The notes under the pieces: generated by a model | Seen by the model: the letters and a program-made list of their open reading frames with translations, nothing else | What the model was told of the DNA's origin: nothing | Database searches by the model: none | Made by a program: the position numbers and the translations under genes | In this document: one piece after another, positions 10,173 through 20,823 of the stretch | Numbering within the stretch: the stretch's first letter is position 1 | Layout of the letters: every line of letters starts with the position of its first letter | DNA from: Closterium sp. Naga37s-1 | Taxonomy: Eukaryota > Streptophyta > Zygnematophyceae > Desmidiales > Closteriaceae | NCBI GenBank assembly: GCA_947471745.1 | Contig: CANJKZ010000011.1 | Location: 1,550,001 to 1,614,000, forward strand | Reading direction: 5' to 3' | Length of the DNA stretch: 64,000 nucleotides

Positions 10173-11340
10173 TACTTCAACGACGGGACCGGCCGGGTGT
10201 GCAAGCTGCTGAAGAGCCTCTACGGCCTGAAGCAGACGCCGTTGTTGTGGTACATGGCTCTTGACGGTGTGCTGCTGGGCGCTAGCTGGAAGAAGAGCCA
10301 GGTCGACACGGCGCTCTACTTCAAAGTCGGCGATGACAAGGTGAGCTGCTGGGTGCTGGTCTACGTTGACGACCTGCTCGCCGCCAGCAGCAGTGCAGCG
10401 ATGATAAAGGAGCTGAAAGAGCTTCTAAGGGCCACCTTCAAACTACGGAAAATCTCGCCGATGCAGAAGTACCTCGGGCTGGAGATCGTGCGCGACAGGT
10501 CGGTGAGGAAGCTGTGGCTGCACCAGCAGGGCTATGCCGACAAGCTGTGTAGGTGGTTCCTCGACGAGGAGCAGAACGGGTGCACCCCAAAGATGCCGGT
10601 CTCGGTCGACGCCTATGCCACACTCACCTTCGATGACAAGGAGGTACAGGTGCGCCAAGAGGAGTACCGGCAGAAGGTCGGCTCGCTGCAGTTCGCGGCA
10701 ACGACGACGAGGCCGGACATCGCCTTCGCCTGCAGCAAGCCGGGGAGCGGCCTCACTGTGAGGAGCGACCAGCACTGGCGTGAGGTCGACCGCTGCCTCG
10801 CCTACCTCGCCAACACCCGTGACACCGCCCTGGAGTTTGGCGGTGGAGCAGAGTCGCTGAAGCTGGTGGACGCCGACGACGCCGGCGACAAGCAGAACCA
10901 GACGAGCACGGGCGGCTACGTGTTTGTCTTTGGAGGGGCCGCCGTCTCTTGGTCGAGCTAGCGCATCAAGTGCGCGACGCTCTCATTGACCAAGGCGGAG
11001 TACGTGGCGGCAACCGACGCCGGCAAGGAGGGACATCTCCTTCGCTTCCTCCTTGCAGAATTCCGGTAGCTGGACGCCGGGACGCCGACTGTCCTTCGGG
11101 TGGACAACAAGTCGGCCATCACAGTCGCCGAGGGCATGGGGTTGACGGGCAACCTCAAGCACATGGAGCGACGACAAGCCTAGCTGCAGCACATGGTGAA
11201 GCACGAGAAGTTTTCACTGAGGTACATCCCGACCGCTGAGCAGCCAACCGACTTCCTGACGAAGGCGCTGCACTACACGGCCTTCAACCGGTGCTCCATT
11301 GCAATCGGCCAGGTGTGCCTAGTCGACGTGGGCGACAGTG
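10173..11340 (+). pseudogene. EL1 reverse transcriptase C-terminal half and RNase H
   Basis: This continues the RT frame broken at 5380: LLKSLYGLKQ, then the catalytic pair in LVYVDDLLAA, QKYLGLEI, LHQQGYADKL, RQKVGSLQFAA. RNase H follows (TSTGGYVFVFGGAAVSWSS, AEYVAATDAGKE, VDNKSAITVAEG, ADFLTKALHY-like end). Three in-frame TAG codons interrupt the RNase H: after SWSS (10959), after LAEFR (11068) and after RRQA (11181). By family comparison they replace Gln, Gln and Trp. The open part runs to 10961. Confidence 0.88.
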
Positions 11341-11549
11341 ACAACAACGTGCAGCAGTAGGTGCCATGCCCTCTTGCATGGCTGGTGCGGTGGCCGACGT
11401 GTTGTGTGTTGGGTGCACGCCGACGAGCTATTCTCCAAGTAGTGCTGCCGTCTGGGCTGGGGGCCCAAGCGTGAACGCGGCAGGGGAGTGTCAACGGGAG
11501 TTGTTGTTGGCCCCGTCCTCGCTTGGGCGGAGACAAACTCGGGGTCGGG
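11341..11549 (+). other. EL1 3' untranslated region
   Basis: No coding signal was seen. It ends in a purine-rich stretch (GGGGTCGGG) directly before the LTR, which may be the polypurine tract. Confidence 0.5.
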
Positions 11550-12451
11550 TGTGAGGAGTGCAGCCGACCTGCAACAGTGGGCGAGCTGGTCGACGGGCCT
11601 GGTCGACCTGCACAAGGGCCACTGCAAGGGCGCCGAATTTGGGAGGGCGCCAACTTCGGCTGGTCGAATTGGGAGGTCGACCAGTGGAGGGCGTCGACTT
11701 GGGTGACGCCGACCAGGGGAAGCCGACTGGGTGTGGTCGGCTGACAGGTGTACTGGTTGACCTGGAGTTTGTCGTCCAGGTGGGTTGTCGACCTGGATTT
11801 GGTCGACCAGGGGAGTGGTCGACCTGGTGAGGTTGACATGTGGTGGTCATCGACCTGGGCGGTCGACAGGCCTGGGATGACGCACCTGGTCGACATGGTT
11901 GCCTGGTTGACCAGGTTACCCGGACGACGAGGTCTGCGAGGTTTGCGATTGTCGCCCAGGTAGATTGGCAATGTCAACCTGCGGTTCGGTGGCACGTGGT
12001 CAACAGGACTCCTCAGGTGCAACCGTCGACATATGGTCGACTTGGCACCTGCGCAATGTGCGTGGCGGTGCATGTCGTTACCGTCACCTTGCACTTGCAA
12101 AGTAGGTGCGCACACATGAGGATGCCTGAGGATTTTGGTGGCCTGTTGTTGGTGTGCTGGCACGCCAGCCTTCCAGGTCGACTGAGGATGCCTGAGGACG
12201 CCTGAGGTCGACCAGCTGGCAAGTCGCCTTCGTGATGAGCTGGTGGTCGACTTGTATGCTAGGCTTTTGAAGTAGTCGACCTTGCCAATCTAGTTGCTAC
12301 CATTGTTCTCAAATTTTAATTGTGAAACTCTTGCGGTTTTGCCCTGTGAACACACAAGTGCTAGAGAACGACTAAGTGAACGAACGTAGGGATCCCTCCT
12401 AACCCGTACCTAGCCCATAGTCTAGCTCCCATTGATAGAGTTATCTCCGCA
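11550..12451 (+). repeat. EL1 3' LTR
   Basis: Partner of 567-1468, 902 bp, from TGTGAGGAG to TATCTCCGCA. The two copies differ by scattered substitutions and small indels, so the element is not a recent insertion. It is followed at once by a CTG-rich stretch without a matching target duplication. Confidence 0.88.
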
Positions 12452-12893
12452 GCTGCTGCTGGCGGCTAACTGCTGCTGGCACCTAGCTGCTGGCGGCCAG
12501 CTGCGACGCGTGCGGCTGCTTCAGCTGCTGTGTGCGCAGTCACTGTATGCATGCGCGGCTGCAGTGGCGTGCGCAGCTGCCCTTGCCTTCGTGTGCGTGG
12601 CTGCCCCTGCCCCTGGCTAGCACACGAGCTGCTGCTGCTGGTGCATGTGGGCCTGCTGTGTGCGTGCGCAGTTGCCGCTGGGTAAGCGGGACTGAACGAG
12701 GGCCTGCGCGGGGGAGAGGGGGGGGGGCGGGGGTTTGTGGAATGCGACTAAACGAGGCCGCGGGGGCCTGTGATCACGACGAAAACGAGGCTCGTGAGGG
12801 CCGTTCTACCCGCGACGGAATGGGCCCTAAGGGATAGACGCCTTAGGAGCACCTAAGGGAGGGAGCGGAAATGTGGGAGGGTTCGATTACCAA
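12452..12893 (-). other. Leader remnant of a lost minus-strand copia element
   Basis: A CTG/CAG-rich low-complexity stretch (12452-12640) is followed by a G-rich stretch (12680-12740). It lies between EL1 and a primer-site-like sequence and looks like the leader of an older element whose gag is gone. No credible gene is present; the short open frames are low-complexity shadows. Confidence 0.4.
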
Positions 12894-13056
12894 CTTTAAT
12901 ACCATATTAAAATATCCTTGGAGAGTTTAGTTGAGAGCATTGTCCTGTGGTTCAAAGTCGAGGGAGATTCAAAGGTAACCTAGAATGGGTTTTACCCTTT
13001 AAGGGCAGCTCACTGTAGCCTAGAAACCTAACAATGCATATAAACATTATTTGACA
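12894..13056 (-). repeat. Degenerate LTR plus primer site
   Basis: On the minus strand it starts TGTCAAATAATG and contains the GTAG...GGGTAAAACCC core seen in the other short LTRs of the window. It is followed by TGGTATTAAAG (12894-12904) in the position of a primer site. It is about 152 bp and AT-richer than its surroundings. Confidence 0.6.
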
Positions 13057-13099
13057 CTTGATTACTCACTGAGACTCGACTTGGACCGGGACCACATTT

Positions 13100-13375
13100 G
13101 TAGCAACTTCAGGTTGTGGAACCTTGACATAATGAATGTAGGTACCATATCTCTTGGTGCAAAACACCCCGCAACAATCACCACCAATTAGGGTATATTC
13201 ATGTGGATATATGTCTTGAATGTATTTGTCACAATTGATTGTGACGCGTATTCCCTGCCATTATCCACATGAATAACGGTTCGCCATTGTACTCACAACC
13301 TGCTATTACAGTTTAAAAAGTTTTGTACATTTTTTTAACCTGATCATGCGGCGGATCGATCATGCAAATGTGATT
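13100..13375 (-). pseudogene. Copia-like integrase fragment
   Basis: The minus strand shows pieces of an rve core in two frames: VKKMYKTF, stop, TVIAGCEYNGEP, then after a frameshift VIHVDNGREYASQS. The last resembles the second catalytic Asp block (family form SDNGGEY). It is flanked by the degenerate LTR and by the EL3 LTR. I see no other domain in it; identity rests on this motif alone. Confidence 0.4.
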
Positions 13376-13428
13376 TGGGTTCATGCCACCCATGTTTACA
13401 TGTCTTTCCCGAAAATAAAGATAAACCT

Positions 13429-13558
13429 GTCAGAAGAATGAACGACGATGAATGAACTATGAAAGAGTTGGGTACAAGTACTAACCATAATTGGGTTGTA
13501 CCCCTTATGGGCTACCCGACTATAGCCTACACAAAGTAAGCAATACAACATTTTGACA
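13429..13558 (-). repeat. EL3 3' LTR
   Basis: 130 bp. On the minus strand it starts TGTCAAAATG, right after the conserved polypurine tract CCTATGGGGGTG, carries the core GGGGTACAACCC, and ends TTCTGACA. Confidence 0.85.
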
Positions 13559-13799
13559 CACCCCCATAGGCAAAGTGGGGGAGAACAGGGGGTCACAAGA
13601 CCAGTCAAGAAAAGAAAAGCAAGCTCATGGTGGATCACAAAGTCACCACACAGTCTGAGCAGAAGCAAATGGCAACAAGGCCAGTTCACATGCAGAGTTA
13701 TATCAAAGAGAACAAACAATACAGTGATCATACCCTAGCATGTGTAAGCAGGCAAGTATATATATAGATCACAGTACAAGAAAAGTCACGCAGTGAGCA

Positions 13800-14660
13800 A
13801 GTGAGGCAAAGTAGGCACAAGGCCTAACACAGTAGAGAAGCGCTGGTGATCACCAGGCGGAAGTGCCTTGGTGAATGTATCAGCAGTGTTGGCCCTAGTG
13901 GCCACGTACGCAAGACGAAGCTGGCCACGCTGCTGCAACTCTCAAGCAAGGAAGTATCGCAGAGCGATGTGCTTCGTTCGGTGCTCCTGTCTGTGCTCCT
14001 GACACAAGGCAATCATGGCCTTGTTGTCTATGTACAGAACTGGAGGCAAACGAGGCTGCTCTCCCAAGTCAGTCAGTAGGTAGCTGAGCCAGCGTAGCCC
14101 CTGTGCAGCCATGGCCCCAGCGTAGATCTCAGCCTCACAACTGGAACTGAGAACCGAAGACGAGCGGGTAGACTGCCAGGAAATAGAGCCGAAACCAAGG
14201 CTGAACGTGTAACCCTGTGACGACCGCTGCGTAGCCAAGTCGTCAACCCAAGAAACGTCTGTGTGACCAGTGAGGACAACTGGACCCCATCTTCCAAGCA
14301 CGAGCCCCATGCCCGACGTACTGCACAAGTAACGCAGTACCCTCTTTGCAGCATCCCAGTGCACCTTTTGGTGCCTACCGGGAGCCACGTAGCGAGCCAA
14401 GAGGCTGAGAGGGTACGCGAGGTCAGGTCGTGTGGACGTCATCAGGTACATGAGGCAACCCACAAGCTCTCGGTACGGACCACTCGGCTCTACGGACTCG
14501 TCCGAAGGTGGAGCTGAGAGCGAGTGGCCGGTAGACAGAGGAGTGGGCCGTGGCGAGGAGAACTGGAAGTCGAAGCGCTGAAGGACCTGGTGCACCATGT
14601 ATGACTGAGTCAGTGCCTTAGTGTTAGCAGTGGCAAAGACCAGGTTGTCGACGTACACGA
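13800..14660 (-). pseudogene. EL3 RT C-terminus and RNase H
   Basis: It starts inside the RT catalytic motif (YVDNLVFA, family YVDDLVFA). It jumps after TKALTQ to SYMVHQVLQRF, missing about 40 residues that EL6 and EL7 have at this point. RNase H is complete in sequence (LTGHTDVSWVDD, SSCEAEIYAGAM, LYIDNKAMIALC) but is cut by TGA after KHIALRYFLA, where CGA is expected. The main frame is 13942-14658. EL4 carries the same RT deletion. Confidence 0.85.
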
Positions 14661-14661
14661 G

Positions 14662-15067
14662 AAGAGAGTGATGTACATTGGGGGCGGGTTCCCCTCAAGG
14701 AACTCTGCTGGGAGGGCAGCGCGGTAGCGAGCGTCGCTAGTGCAAAGGTGGCAGGCGAGGAGTAACGGGCAACTACAGCGTCGTACAGTGCCCGTGCTGT
14801 CCTGTGCTGTCCGAAGTGAGCGCATTCGGCTAACAGCAGGTGGTTGCGAATGGCTAAGCAAGCAGCAGCGTCATGACTAAGCCACTATGAGCGAGTTGCA
14901 CTGTCAGCCGTGGCGGGAGGGGCAGGAGCGGCGCCAGACGTGTGGTCAAACAACAAAACGATGTCCCTAGAGTCGCTTAGTAGGTACAGCTGCAGGTCGT
15001 CGAGCCACGTGTCAAACTGGATCGGTCGGCCCTCATGATCAAACGCAAGAACGCGGAGAGAAGCCAT
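14662..15067 (-). pseudogene. EL3 gag N-terminus
   Basis: Start MASLRVLAFDHEG at 15067, then DTWLDDLQLYLLSD, the first helices of the copia gag (UBN2-like) fold. A TAG in the TRS-Q-WLS position stops it at residue ~62. The remaining gag is in another frame until PPPMYITLFS, where the sequence joins the RT. The junction lies in a short TC-rich shared stretch. Confidence 0.75.
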
Positions 15068-15773
15068 AGCGGCACAGTACGCAGGGCGGGCAAAGGCCGG
15101 GCAGCGCAGGGAACAGGGCAGGCAGCAAAAAGGGGGCGGCAAGCAGGTAGCAAGAGGCAGTGCGCAGGCTGCAAGAGTGGTGGCTCGAGGGCCTAGGGGC
15201 GGCCGGCTGGCCTAGGGGCGGCGGGCGGGTCGCAAGGGGCGGCACGCGGGGCAGCAGAGGCTGCGAGAGGGCCGTAAGGAGCGGCGCACAGGGCTGCAGG
15301 GGCGGCTCGCGAGCTGCAGAGGCACAGGGCGGGCCGCAAGGCGCGGCGCGCGGGGCTGCAGGGGCGGCGAACAGGGCAGCAGGGGCGACAGGCGGGCCGC
15401 AAGGGGCAACGCGCGAGGCAGCAGGGGCGACAGGCGGGCCTGCAGGGGTGGCGCGCAGGGCCTAGGGTCGACGGGCGGGCCAGCAGGGGCAGCGCGTGGG
15501 GCCTAGGGTCGATGGGCGTGCCTGCAAGGGCGGAGCGCAGGGCAGCAGGGGCTACGAGCGGGCCTGCAGGGGCGGCGTGCGGGGCCTAGGGTCGACGGGC
15601 GGGCCTGCAGGGGCAGCGCGCGGAGCCTAGGGTCGACGGGCGGGCCTGCAAGGCGGCGCACGGGGCCTAGGTTCGACCGGCGGGCCGCAAGGGTTGGTGC
15701 GCGGGGCCTAGGGGCTACGGGCGGGCTGCAAAGGGGCGGCGCGCGGGGCAGCAGGTGCGGCACGAGGGCTGCA
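15068..15773. repeat. EL3 leader minisatellite
   Basis: GC-rich array with units of about 40 bp built on GGGGCCTAGGGTCGACGGGC and GGGCGGCGCGCGGGG. It fills the space between the gag start and the truncated LTR. Open frames across it are repeat shadows. Confidence 0.8.
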
Positions 15774-15869
15774 GAGTTGGGTACAAGTACTATCCCTAAT
15801 TGGGTTGTACCCCTTATGGGCTACCCCAGTATAGCCTACACTAAGTAAGCAATATGACATTCTTTTACA
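15774..15869 (-). repeat. LTR shared by EL3 (5') and EL4 (3'), truncated
   Basis: It matches the EL3 3' LTR from the polypurine-tract side up to GTACCCAACTC, then ends abruptly in the minisatellite. The last ~45 bp and the primer site are missing. EL4's RNase H end and 3' untranslated region lie on one side and EL3's leader on the other, so one LTR serves both. Confidence 0.75.
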
Positions 15870-16099
15870 CGCCCATAGGCAAAGTGTGGGAGAACAAGTG
15901 GTCACAAGACCAGTCAAGAAAGGCAAAGCAAGCTCAGGGTGGATCACAAAGTCACCACACAGTCCGAGCACACGCAAAGGGCCACAAGGCCAGTTCACAT
16001 GCAGTGTTATATAAAGAGCACAAGCAATACAGTGATCATAGCCTAGCAAGAGTAAGCATGCAGGTATAAATACAGATCATAGTACAAGCACAGTCACGC

Positions 16100-17515
16100 A
16101 GTGAGCAAGTGAGGCAAAGTAGGCACAAGGCCTAAAACAGTAGAGAAGCGCTGATGATCACCAGACTGAAGTACCTTGGTGAATATGTCAACAGTGTTGG
16201 CTCTGGTGGCCACGTACGCAAGATGAAGCTGACCACGCTGCTGCAACTCTCGAGCAAGGAAGTATCGCAGAGCGATATGCTTCGTTCTGTGCTCCAGTCT
16301 GTGCTCCTAACACAAGGCAATCATGGCCTTGTTGTCTACGTACAGAACTAGAGGTGAACGAGGCTGCTCTCCCAAGTCAGTCAGCAGGTAGCTGAGCCAG
16401 CGTAACTCCTGTGCAGCCATGGCCCCAGCGTAGATCTCAGCCTCACAACTGGAACAGAGAACCAAAGACGAGCGGGTAGACCGCAAGGAAACAGAGCCGG
16501 AACCGAGGCTGAACGTGTAACCCTGTGACGACCGCTGCGTAGCCAAGTCGTCAACCCAAGAAGCGTCTGCGTGACCAGTGAGGACAACTGGACCCCGTCC
16601 TCCAAGCACGAGCCCCATGCCTGATGTACTGCACAAGTAACGCAGTACCCTCTTTGCAGCATCCCAGTGCACCTTTCGGTGCCTTCCTGAAGCCACGTAG
16701 CGAGCTAGGAGGCTGAGAGGGTACACGAGGTTTGATCGTGTGCACGTCATCAGATACATAAGGCAACCCACAAGCTCTGGGTACGGACCACTTGGCTCTA
16801 CGGACTCGTCCGAAGGTGGAGCCGAGAGCGAGTGGCCGGTAGACAGAGGAGTGAAATGTGGCGAGGAGAACTGGAAGCCGAAGCGCTGAAGGACCTGGTG
16901 CACCATGAGTGATTGAGTCAGTGCCTTAGTGTCAGCAGTGGCAAAGACCAGGTTGTCGATGTACACGAGGACGTAGAACGGCGGCAGCGACGTGTCGGTG
17001 CGTAGAAACAGCGACGGGTCAGCATTCAAAGGAGTAAACCCCAGAGCCGCAAGTGTAGTCCTTTGTGTGTCGTGCCACTCGCAAGGCGCTTGGCGGAGAC
17101 CGTAGACAGGCCGCCGGAGGCTTCACTGGGTACCAGCAGGAAACGACCCAGTGAAGCCAGGTGGGCGGCGCAGCCAGATCTCCTCGTGCACACTGCCCTT
17201 CAAGAAAGCAGTGGTGAAGTCCAGAGAGTGCAGCTCGTAGTCACGCTGAATTGCGACGTGCAGAAACACCTGAAGAGTAGTCATCTTCGAAGTGGTGGAG
17301 AAGGTCTGGAAGTAGTCGACCCCCTATCGCTGACTGAAGCCTCTAGCAACGTATCGCGCCTTGAAGGGAGGCGGAGAACCCGGCGGCCGCTTCACCCTGA
17401 AAATCCACATGCCATCGACCATGTTCGCGCTGACTGGGGAACTGCATCGATGTAGGTGCCTGAAGACTTCCAGGATGCCATCTCGGCATCCATGGCTGTC
17501 TGCCACTGAGAGGAG
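16100..17515 (-). pseudogene. EL4 RT-RNase H
   Basis: From 17515 downwards: GMWIFRVKRPPGSPPP, KARYVARGFSQR, stop, then DYFQTFS, first Asp in LHSLDFTTAFL, VYGLRQAP, and the catalytic block YVLVYIDNLVFA (IDN where the family has VDD). Then comes the same deletion as EL3 (TKALTQ joined to SLMVHQVLQRF), and RNase H with GHADASWVDD, SSCEAEIYAGAM and YVDNKAMIALC. The longest frame is 16307-17029. The N-terminal piece continues beyond the solo LTR at 17695. RT is inactive by deletion and by the changed YVDD. Confidence 0.85.
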
Positions 17516-17694
17516 TGTTAGAAACCTAGCTAAGACTTAGTAGACATGGCTAGGGTTTTGGGTACACGAAAGAGAAATGGAAGAAGAAGAGGGGTTTCAC
17601 TAGCAGGCGGTTGAGTACATATAGCAAACGCTAACAGGGCTGTACTCACTATAGAGTACCCCACTGCACACTAGAGAAATATAACATTCTAAGG
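17516..17694 (-). repeat. Solo LTR inserted in the EL4 RT
   Basis: A 179-bp insertion flanked by AGGAG on both sides (17511-17515 and 17695-17699). Removing it with one AGGAG copy restores the RT sequence seen in EL6. On the minus strand it has the short-LTR core (GTGGGGTACTCTATAG, GTACCCAAAACCC) and ends TTTCTAACA. The expected leading TG is CC. It is a different LTR family from EL3-EL9. Confidence 0.8.
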
Positions 17695-18660
17695 AGGAGT
17701 AAGGACCCGTAATCGCCTCTGCGTAAGAACGCGGGGTTGGGATGTCTGGTGCATTCGGGTCTCCCTCAGGGGCAAGCAGCATGGAAGCAAAACAAGGTAC
17801 AGCAGCTGCAAGACACTCAAGGTCATCCTGCCTGTCCTCGAGGATGTCCGTGCCAAGAGCACACTCACCCTCGACGGAGGGAGGACTGGCAGACTCAGAC
17901 TCAGCAACAAGAGCAGTGGCGTAGTCTAGACGACAGGTAGCAGCAAAGTCAAGCAGCTCAGCAACGAGGGCAGACGCAGCAGTGGACTCAAAAGACGGGT
18001 TAGTGACAGCAGTGGCGAGGAGACGAGAGACAATGGAACTGGCAGCACGGGCGAGGTCAGACTCAGGGTCAGGAACAGCAAGAAGAGAGGACTAAGGAGG
18101 AGGCGGCAGAGGAACACGCAGTGGAACAGAGGAAGGATGAAGTGCCATAGCGTGGTTGCCGGGGACAGGAGGAGGACGCGGACGAGGAACGCGACGAGCA
18201 ATGCGAACAAGCTAGACAGGACGAGACGCAGCCTCACGACGCTGTGTAAGACTGCCGGAATGCTCAGTGTAAGGAGTGGGAGCAAGCACTGGAGAGGCCG
18301 GTTGCAATGGCAGCTGCGAATGGTCAGGCGGTGTACACAGGAGGGGAGGAGTAAGGTCACCAAGAACCTGCTGAAGTAGGGGAACGAAGTACGGATACGG
18401 CCGCACAGTGCCTCCAGCACCTCCAGCGCCAGGGTCAACAGCTCCAGCTCCTGCAGCTCCAGCGCCTCTGGCGCCAGTGCCTCCAACTCCAGCTCCTGCA
18501 GCTCCAATGCCTCCTGTGCCAGGGCCTCCAACTCCAGCTCCTCCAGCTCCAGCGCCTCCAGTGCCAGCTGCTCCAGGCTCCGTAGGGTCTCCAGCTCTAG
18601 CGCACCCAACACCAGCAGTCCCAGAACCACAGGTACGAGCACCTCCAGGGCCTAGCCGCA
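17695..18660 (-). pseudogene. EL4 integrase-RT linker
   Basis: Low-complexity coding remnant between integrase and RT. It has Gly/Ala repeats (18400-18660, many short GGAGCTGGAG-type units), then a Pro/Ser/Arg region and the stretch before RT (PDIPTPRSYAEA at about 17715-17760). Frames change several times. In the family this linker is variable in length and has no known fold. Confidence 0.55.
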
Positions 18661-20111
18661 GTACCTCCAGTACCGCTAGCTCCAGTAGTAACAGCAGCAC
18701 CTCCAGCTCCAATGTCTCCAGCGCCTCCAGCTCCGGGAGCTCCACTCCGATGGTGTGCGCGCCGAACAAGCCACTCACGCAACTGCTGCGAGGAAAGTTG
18801 CGGCGAAGCACCAGCAGGACCTCCAGACGAAGCAGCACCCCAAGGCGCAGCACCCTTAGGCTCAACACCCTCAGTCTCAACACCCTCAGTCTCAGCACCC
18901 TCAGGCTCAGCACCCCCAGATCCAGCACCCTCAGACCCCGCACCCCCCGGCTCCGCACACCCAGACGCAGCACCTGGAGCAGCACCTGAGCCGACAGCTA
19001 CCTGAACAGGCGCAGTACCAGGGAGAGGGTCTACCTGAGACACACCTGAGGGTGCAGGACCCTGGGGCAGGAGGGGGTCTACCGGAGGTGGACCGGGAGC
19101 AACGAAGAGCGGCGGGGCGGGGGGAGGGGCAGAGCTGTAGGGGAAGAGACGGTAGAAGGGAACCGACTCGTCGAACGTGACGTCCTGAGACGGGAAGACA
19201 CGGCGCGAGGTGGGGTGGTAAAACTGCCAGCCATGCGCGTAAGGGACAAAGCGTAGGAAGACGCAGTGAATGGCGCGGACGGAGAGCTTGTCCGCGGACG
19301 TATCGCAAACAAAGGCACGAGAATCCCAGACCCGGAACACCGACGCATCGCCAACCTTCCCCGTCAAACGCAGTGTGGGCGAGGTCTCTGGCAAGGTGAT
19401 ACTGGGCCAGAGGTTGAGCAGATGCGCAGCGTACTGGACTACAAACGGCCACAGAAATTGGGGAGCGGCCGCATGGATCATGGAGGTACGAGCGACCTCC
19501 ATGACTAAGCCAATGCGGCACTCAGCAATCCCATTTTGCTGAGTGGAGTCCGGAAGCGTGAACGATTGGAGAATGCCCTCCCCACGAAAAAAGTCCCGCA
19601 AGAGGTCGAAGGAGAACTCACCACCTCTGTCAGAGTGCAGACGGAGTACAGGAAAGTCCGCATCGAAGCGCTTGCGGAGCTGGAGACGGACTGTGCGGAT
19701 CCAAGGGATCAAGAGATAAGGGACCTTCCCCTTCCTGCGCAAGGGGAAGACCGTGGTGTACCGCGTGTAGTCGTCAACTACCAGCAGAAAGTAGCGCTCG
19801 CGGCCCTGTCCACTGACGCGGGCTGGGCCCCACATGTCCATGTGGAGAGTCTGCAGGGGAGCAGTCGTCAGGGGAAACGAGGAGGAGTGAGGAGCGGCGC
19901 GCTGCCGTCCCTCGACGCAAGGAAGGCAAGGCGGGGTAGGCGAGGGCGGGAGCGGAGGCAGAGACCTGGGGAGACCAGAGACGAGAAACCGGGAGTGCAT
20001 GCCACGAAGGCGTGGCAGGGAGGGGTGACCAAGGTGGTGGTGCCACAGAAGAGTCTGGTGCGAGAGGAGGCGGCACGAGCAAGAGGCGGCTACCTGACCT
20101 GACATGGACAC
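18597..20111 (-). pseudogene. EL4 integrase
   Basis: The 504-codon frame starts just after the protease. Zinc module: WHHHLGHPS and CLPCVEGRQ. rve core: first Asp in HMDMWGPA, second in HSDRGGEF, Glu in a block reading TQQNGIAECRIG. The Cys after Glu replaces the Arg of the other copies. The C-terminus runs through HPTSRRVFPSQDVTFDESV into the Gly/Ala/Glu linker. At 20112 a TAG stands where EL5 has CAG, so integrase is cut off from the protease frame. Confidence 0.88.
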
Positions 20112-20823
20112 CTAAGCAGACGCAGCGACCTGAGGAGGCTCGGTAGCTAGTGTGTACAGACTCGACCCTGGCCGAGGAGTGAACGTAGCCAGGTGACGCC
20201 CCGTCCGTGTGCACGTGCAGATCGACACACGCTGACCCCCGGGACTGGTGGTAGTGATCATCGCATCCTGAAGGGCTGCGGTACTCGCCAAGTTCGTAGA
20301 GAACAAGGGGAGGTGAAGACCTGACAGTGAGCCAGACGAAACCGCCAGACAAAGGGTCAGCTCGTCTGACCGGGACAGGTGTAGGGAGAGGAGTGAGAGT
20401 GGAGCTGTCATGAAAGAAACAGCGCGAGGCGCCGGAGTCCAACGTGAAGGTGTGCAAGGCCTCAGCATGCGCAGTACCAATGGGAGTACCAGACTCACTA
20501 GCACCTAGAGCAGCAGCCGCTATACCTGGGTCAGGTGGCACACACCGGTAACACTCACCCTCAGCACTAAAAGACAAAGCATACATGGCAGAGATAATAG
20601 CATCATAGTCTAGGTCAAAGATAGCAACTCCCGACCTAAGCAAATCCGTCCTGCGAGGGCGCTCTACGTCGTCACCAAACTCAGCACGCTAGGCGTCGTC
20701 AAGGCGGGAGAAGCAACGGTGCTCAGTGTGAAACTTCCAGCATGTCTGGCCAGCACAGACACCCATGCGAATGACATACGGGCATGTCTCACTACCCCGA
20801 CCCGTCCCACGCTGAACCAACCA
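20112..20823 (-). pseudogene. EL4 zinc motif and protease
   Basis: From 20823: CX13CX3HX4C zinc motif (CPYVIRMG... to HTEHRC), then a TAG where EL5 has Trp (LDDA-W-RAEFGD), IFDLDYDAIISAMYAL, and the protease active site FTLDSGASRCFF. The protease C-terminal half is in a second frame. The zinc motif takes the place of the usual knuckle for genomic RNA binding. Confidence 0.8.

Larger units (their letters stand above)
567..12451 (+). mobile_element. EL1, Ty1/copia LTR retrotransposon with long LTRs, split by EL2
   Basis: Two 902-bp direct repeats (567-1468 and 11550-12451) bound a plus-strand copia order: gag zinc knuckle, protease, integrase, RT, RNase H. Without the nested element EL2 it is about 7.1 kb. 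The coding part is broken by frameshifts, stops, a 203-bp internal duplication and the EL2 insertion, so it is inactive. No matching target-site duplication was found: the flanks are TCGGG on the left and GCTGC on the right, so one flank may have been exchanged by recombination. Nine bases before the left LTR (GGGGTCGGG) equal the nine before the right LTR, which hints at the same. Confidence 0.9.
13429..15869 (-). mobile_element. EL3, short-LTR copia deletion derivative
   Basis: Order on the minus strand: LTR (15774-15869, shared with EL4), C-rich array, gag N-terminus from 15067, a direct junction at about 14662 into RT, RNase H, 3' untranslated region, LTR (13429-13558). Protease, integrase and half of RT are deleted. 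The 5' LTR lacks its last ~45 bp and the primer site. Gag starts MASLRVLAFDHEG, which defines subfamily A (EL3, EL4, EL5, EL11). Confidence 0.82.

Noticed and set aside
18408..18989. Pro/Ala-rich plus-strand frames opposite the EL4 linker (and similar ones at 43823-44482).
   Set aside because: Antisense shadows of the Gly/Ala repeats in the minus-strand linker.
20112..20114. A variant genetic code with TAG read as glutamine, to explain the many in-frame TAG codons at Gln positions.
   Set aside because: TAG also replaces Trp codons (EL11 63618, EL4 ~20690, EL1 11181). The host gene TOUGH shows no in-frame TAG across its 1154 codons. Frameshifts show the elements are decayed anyway.
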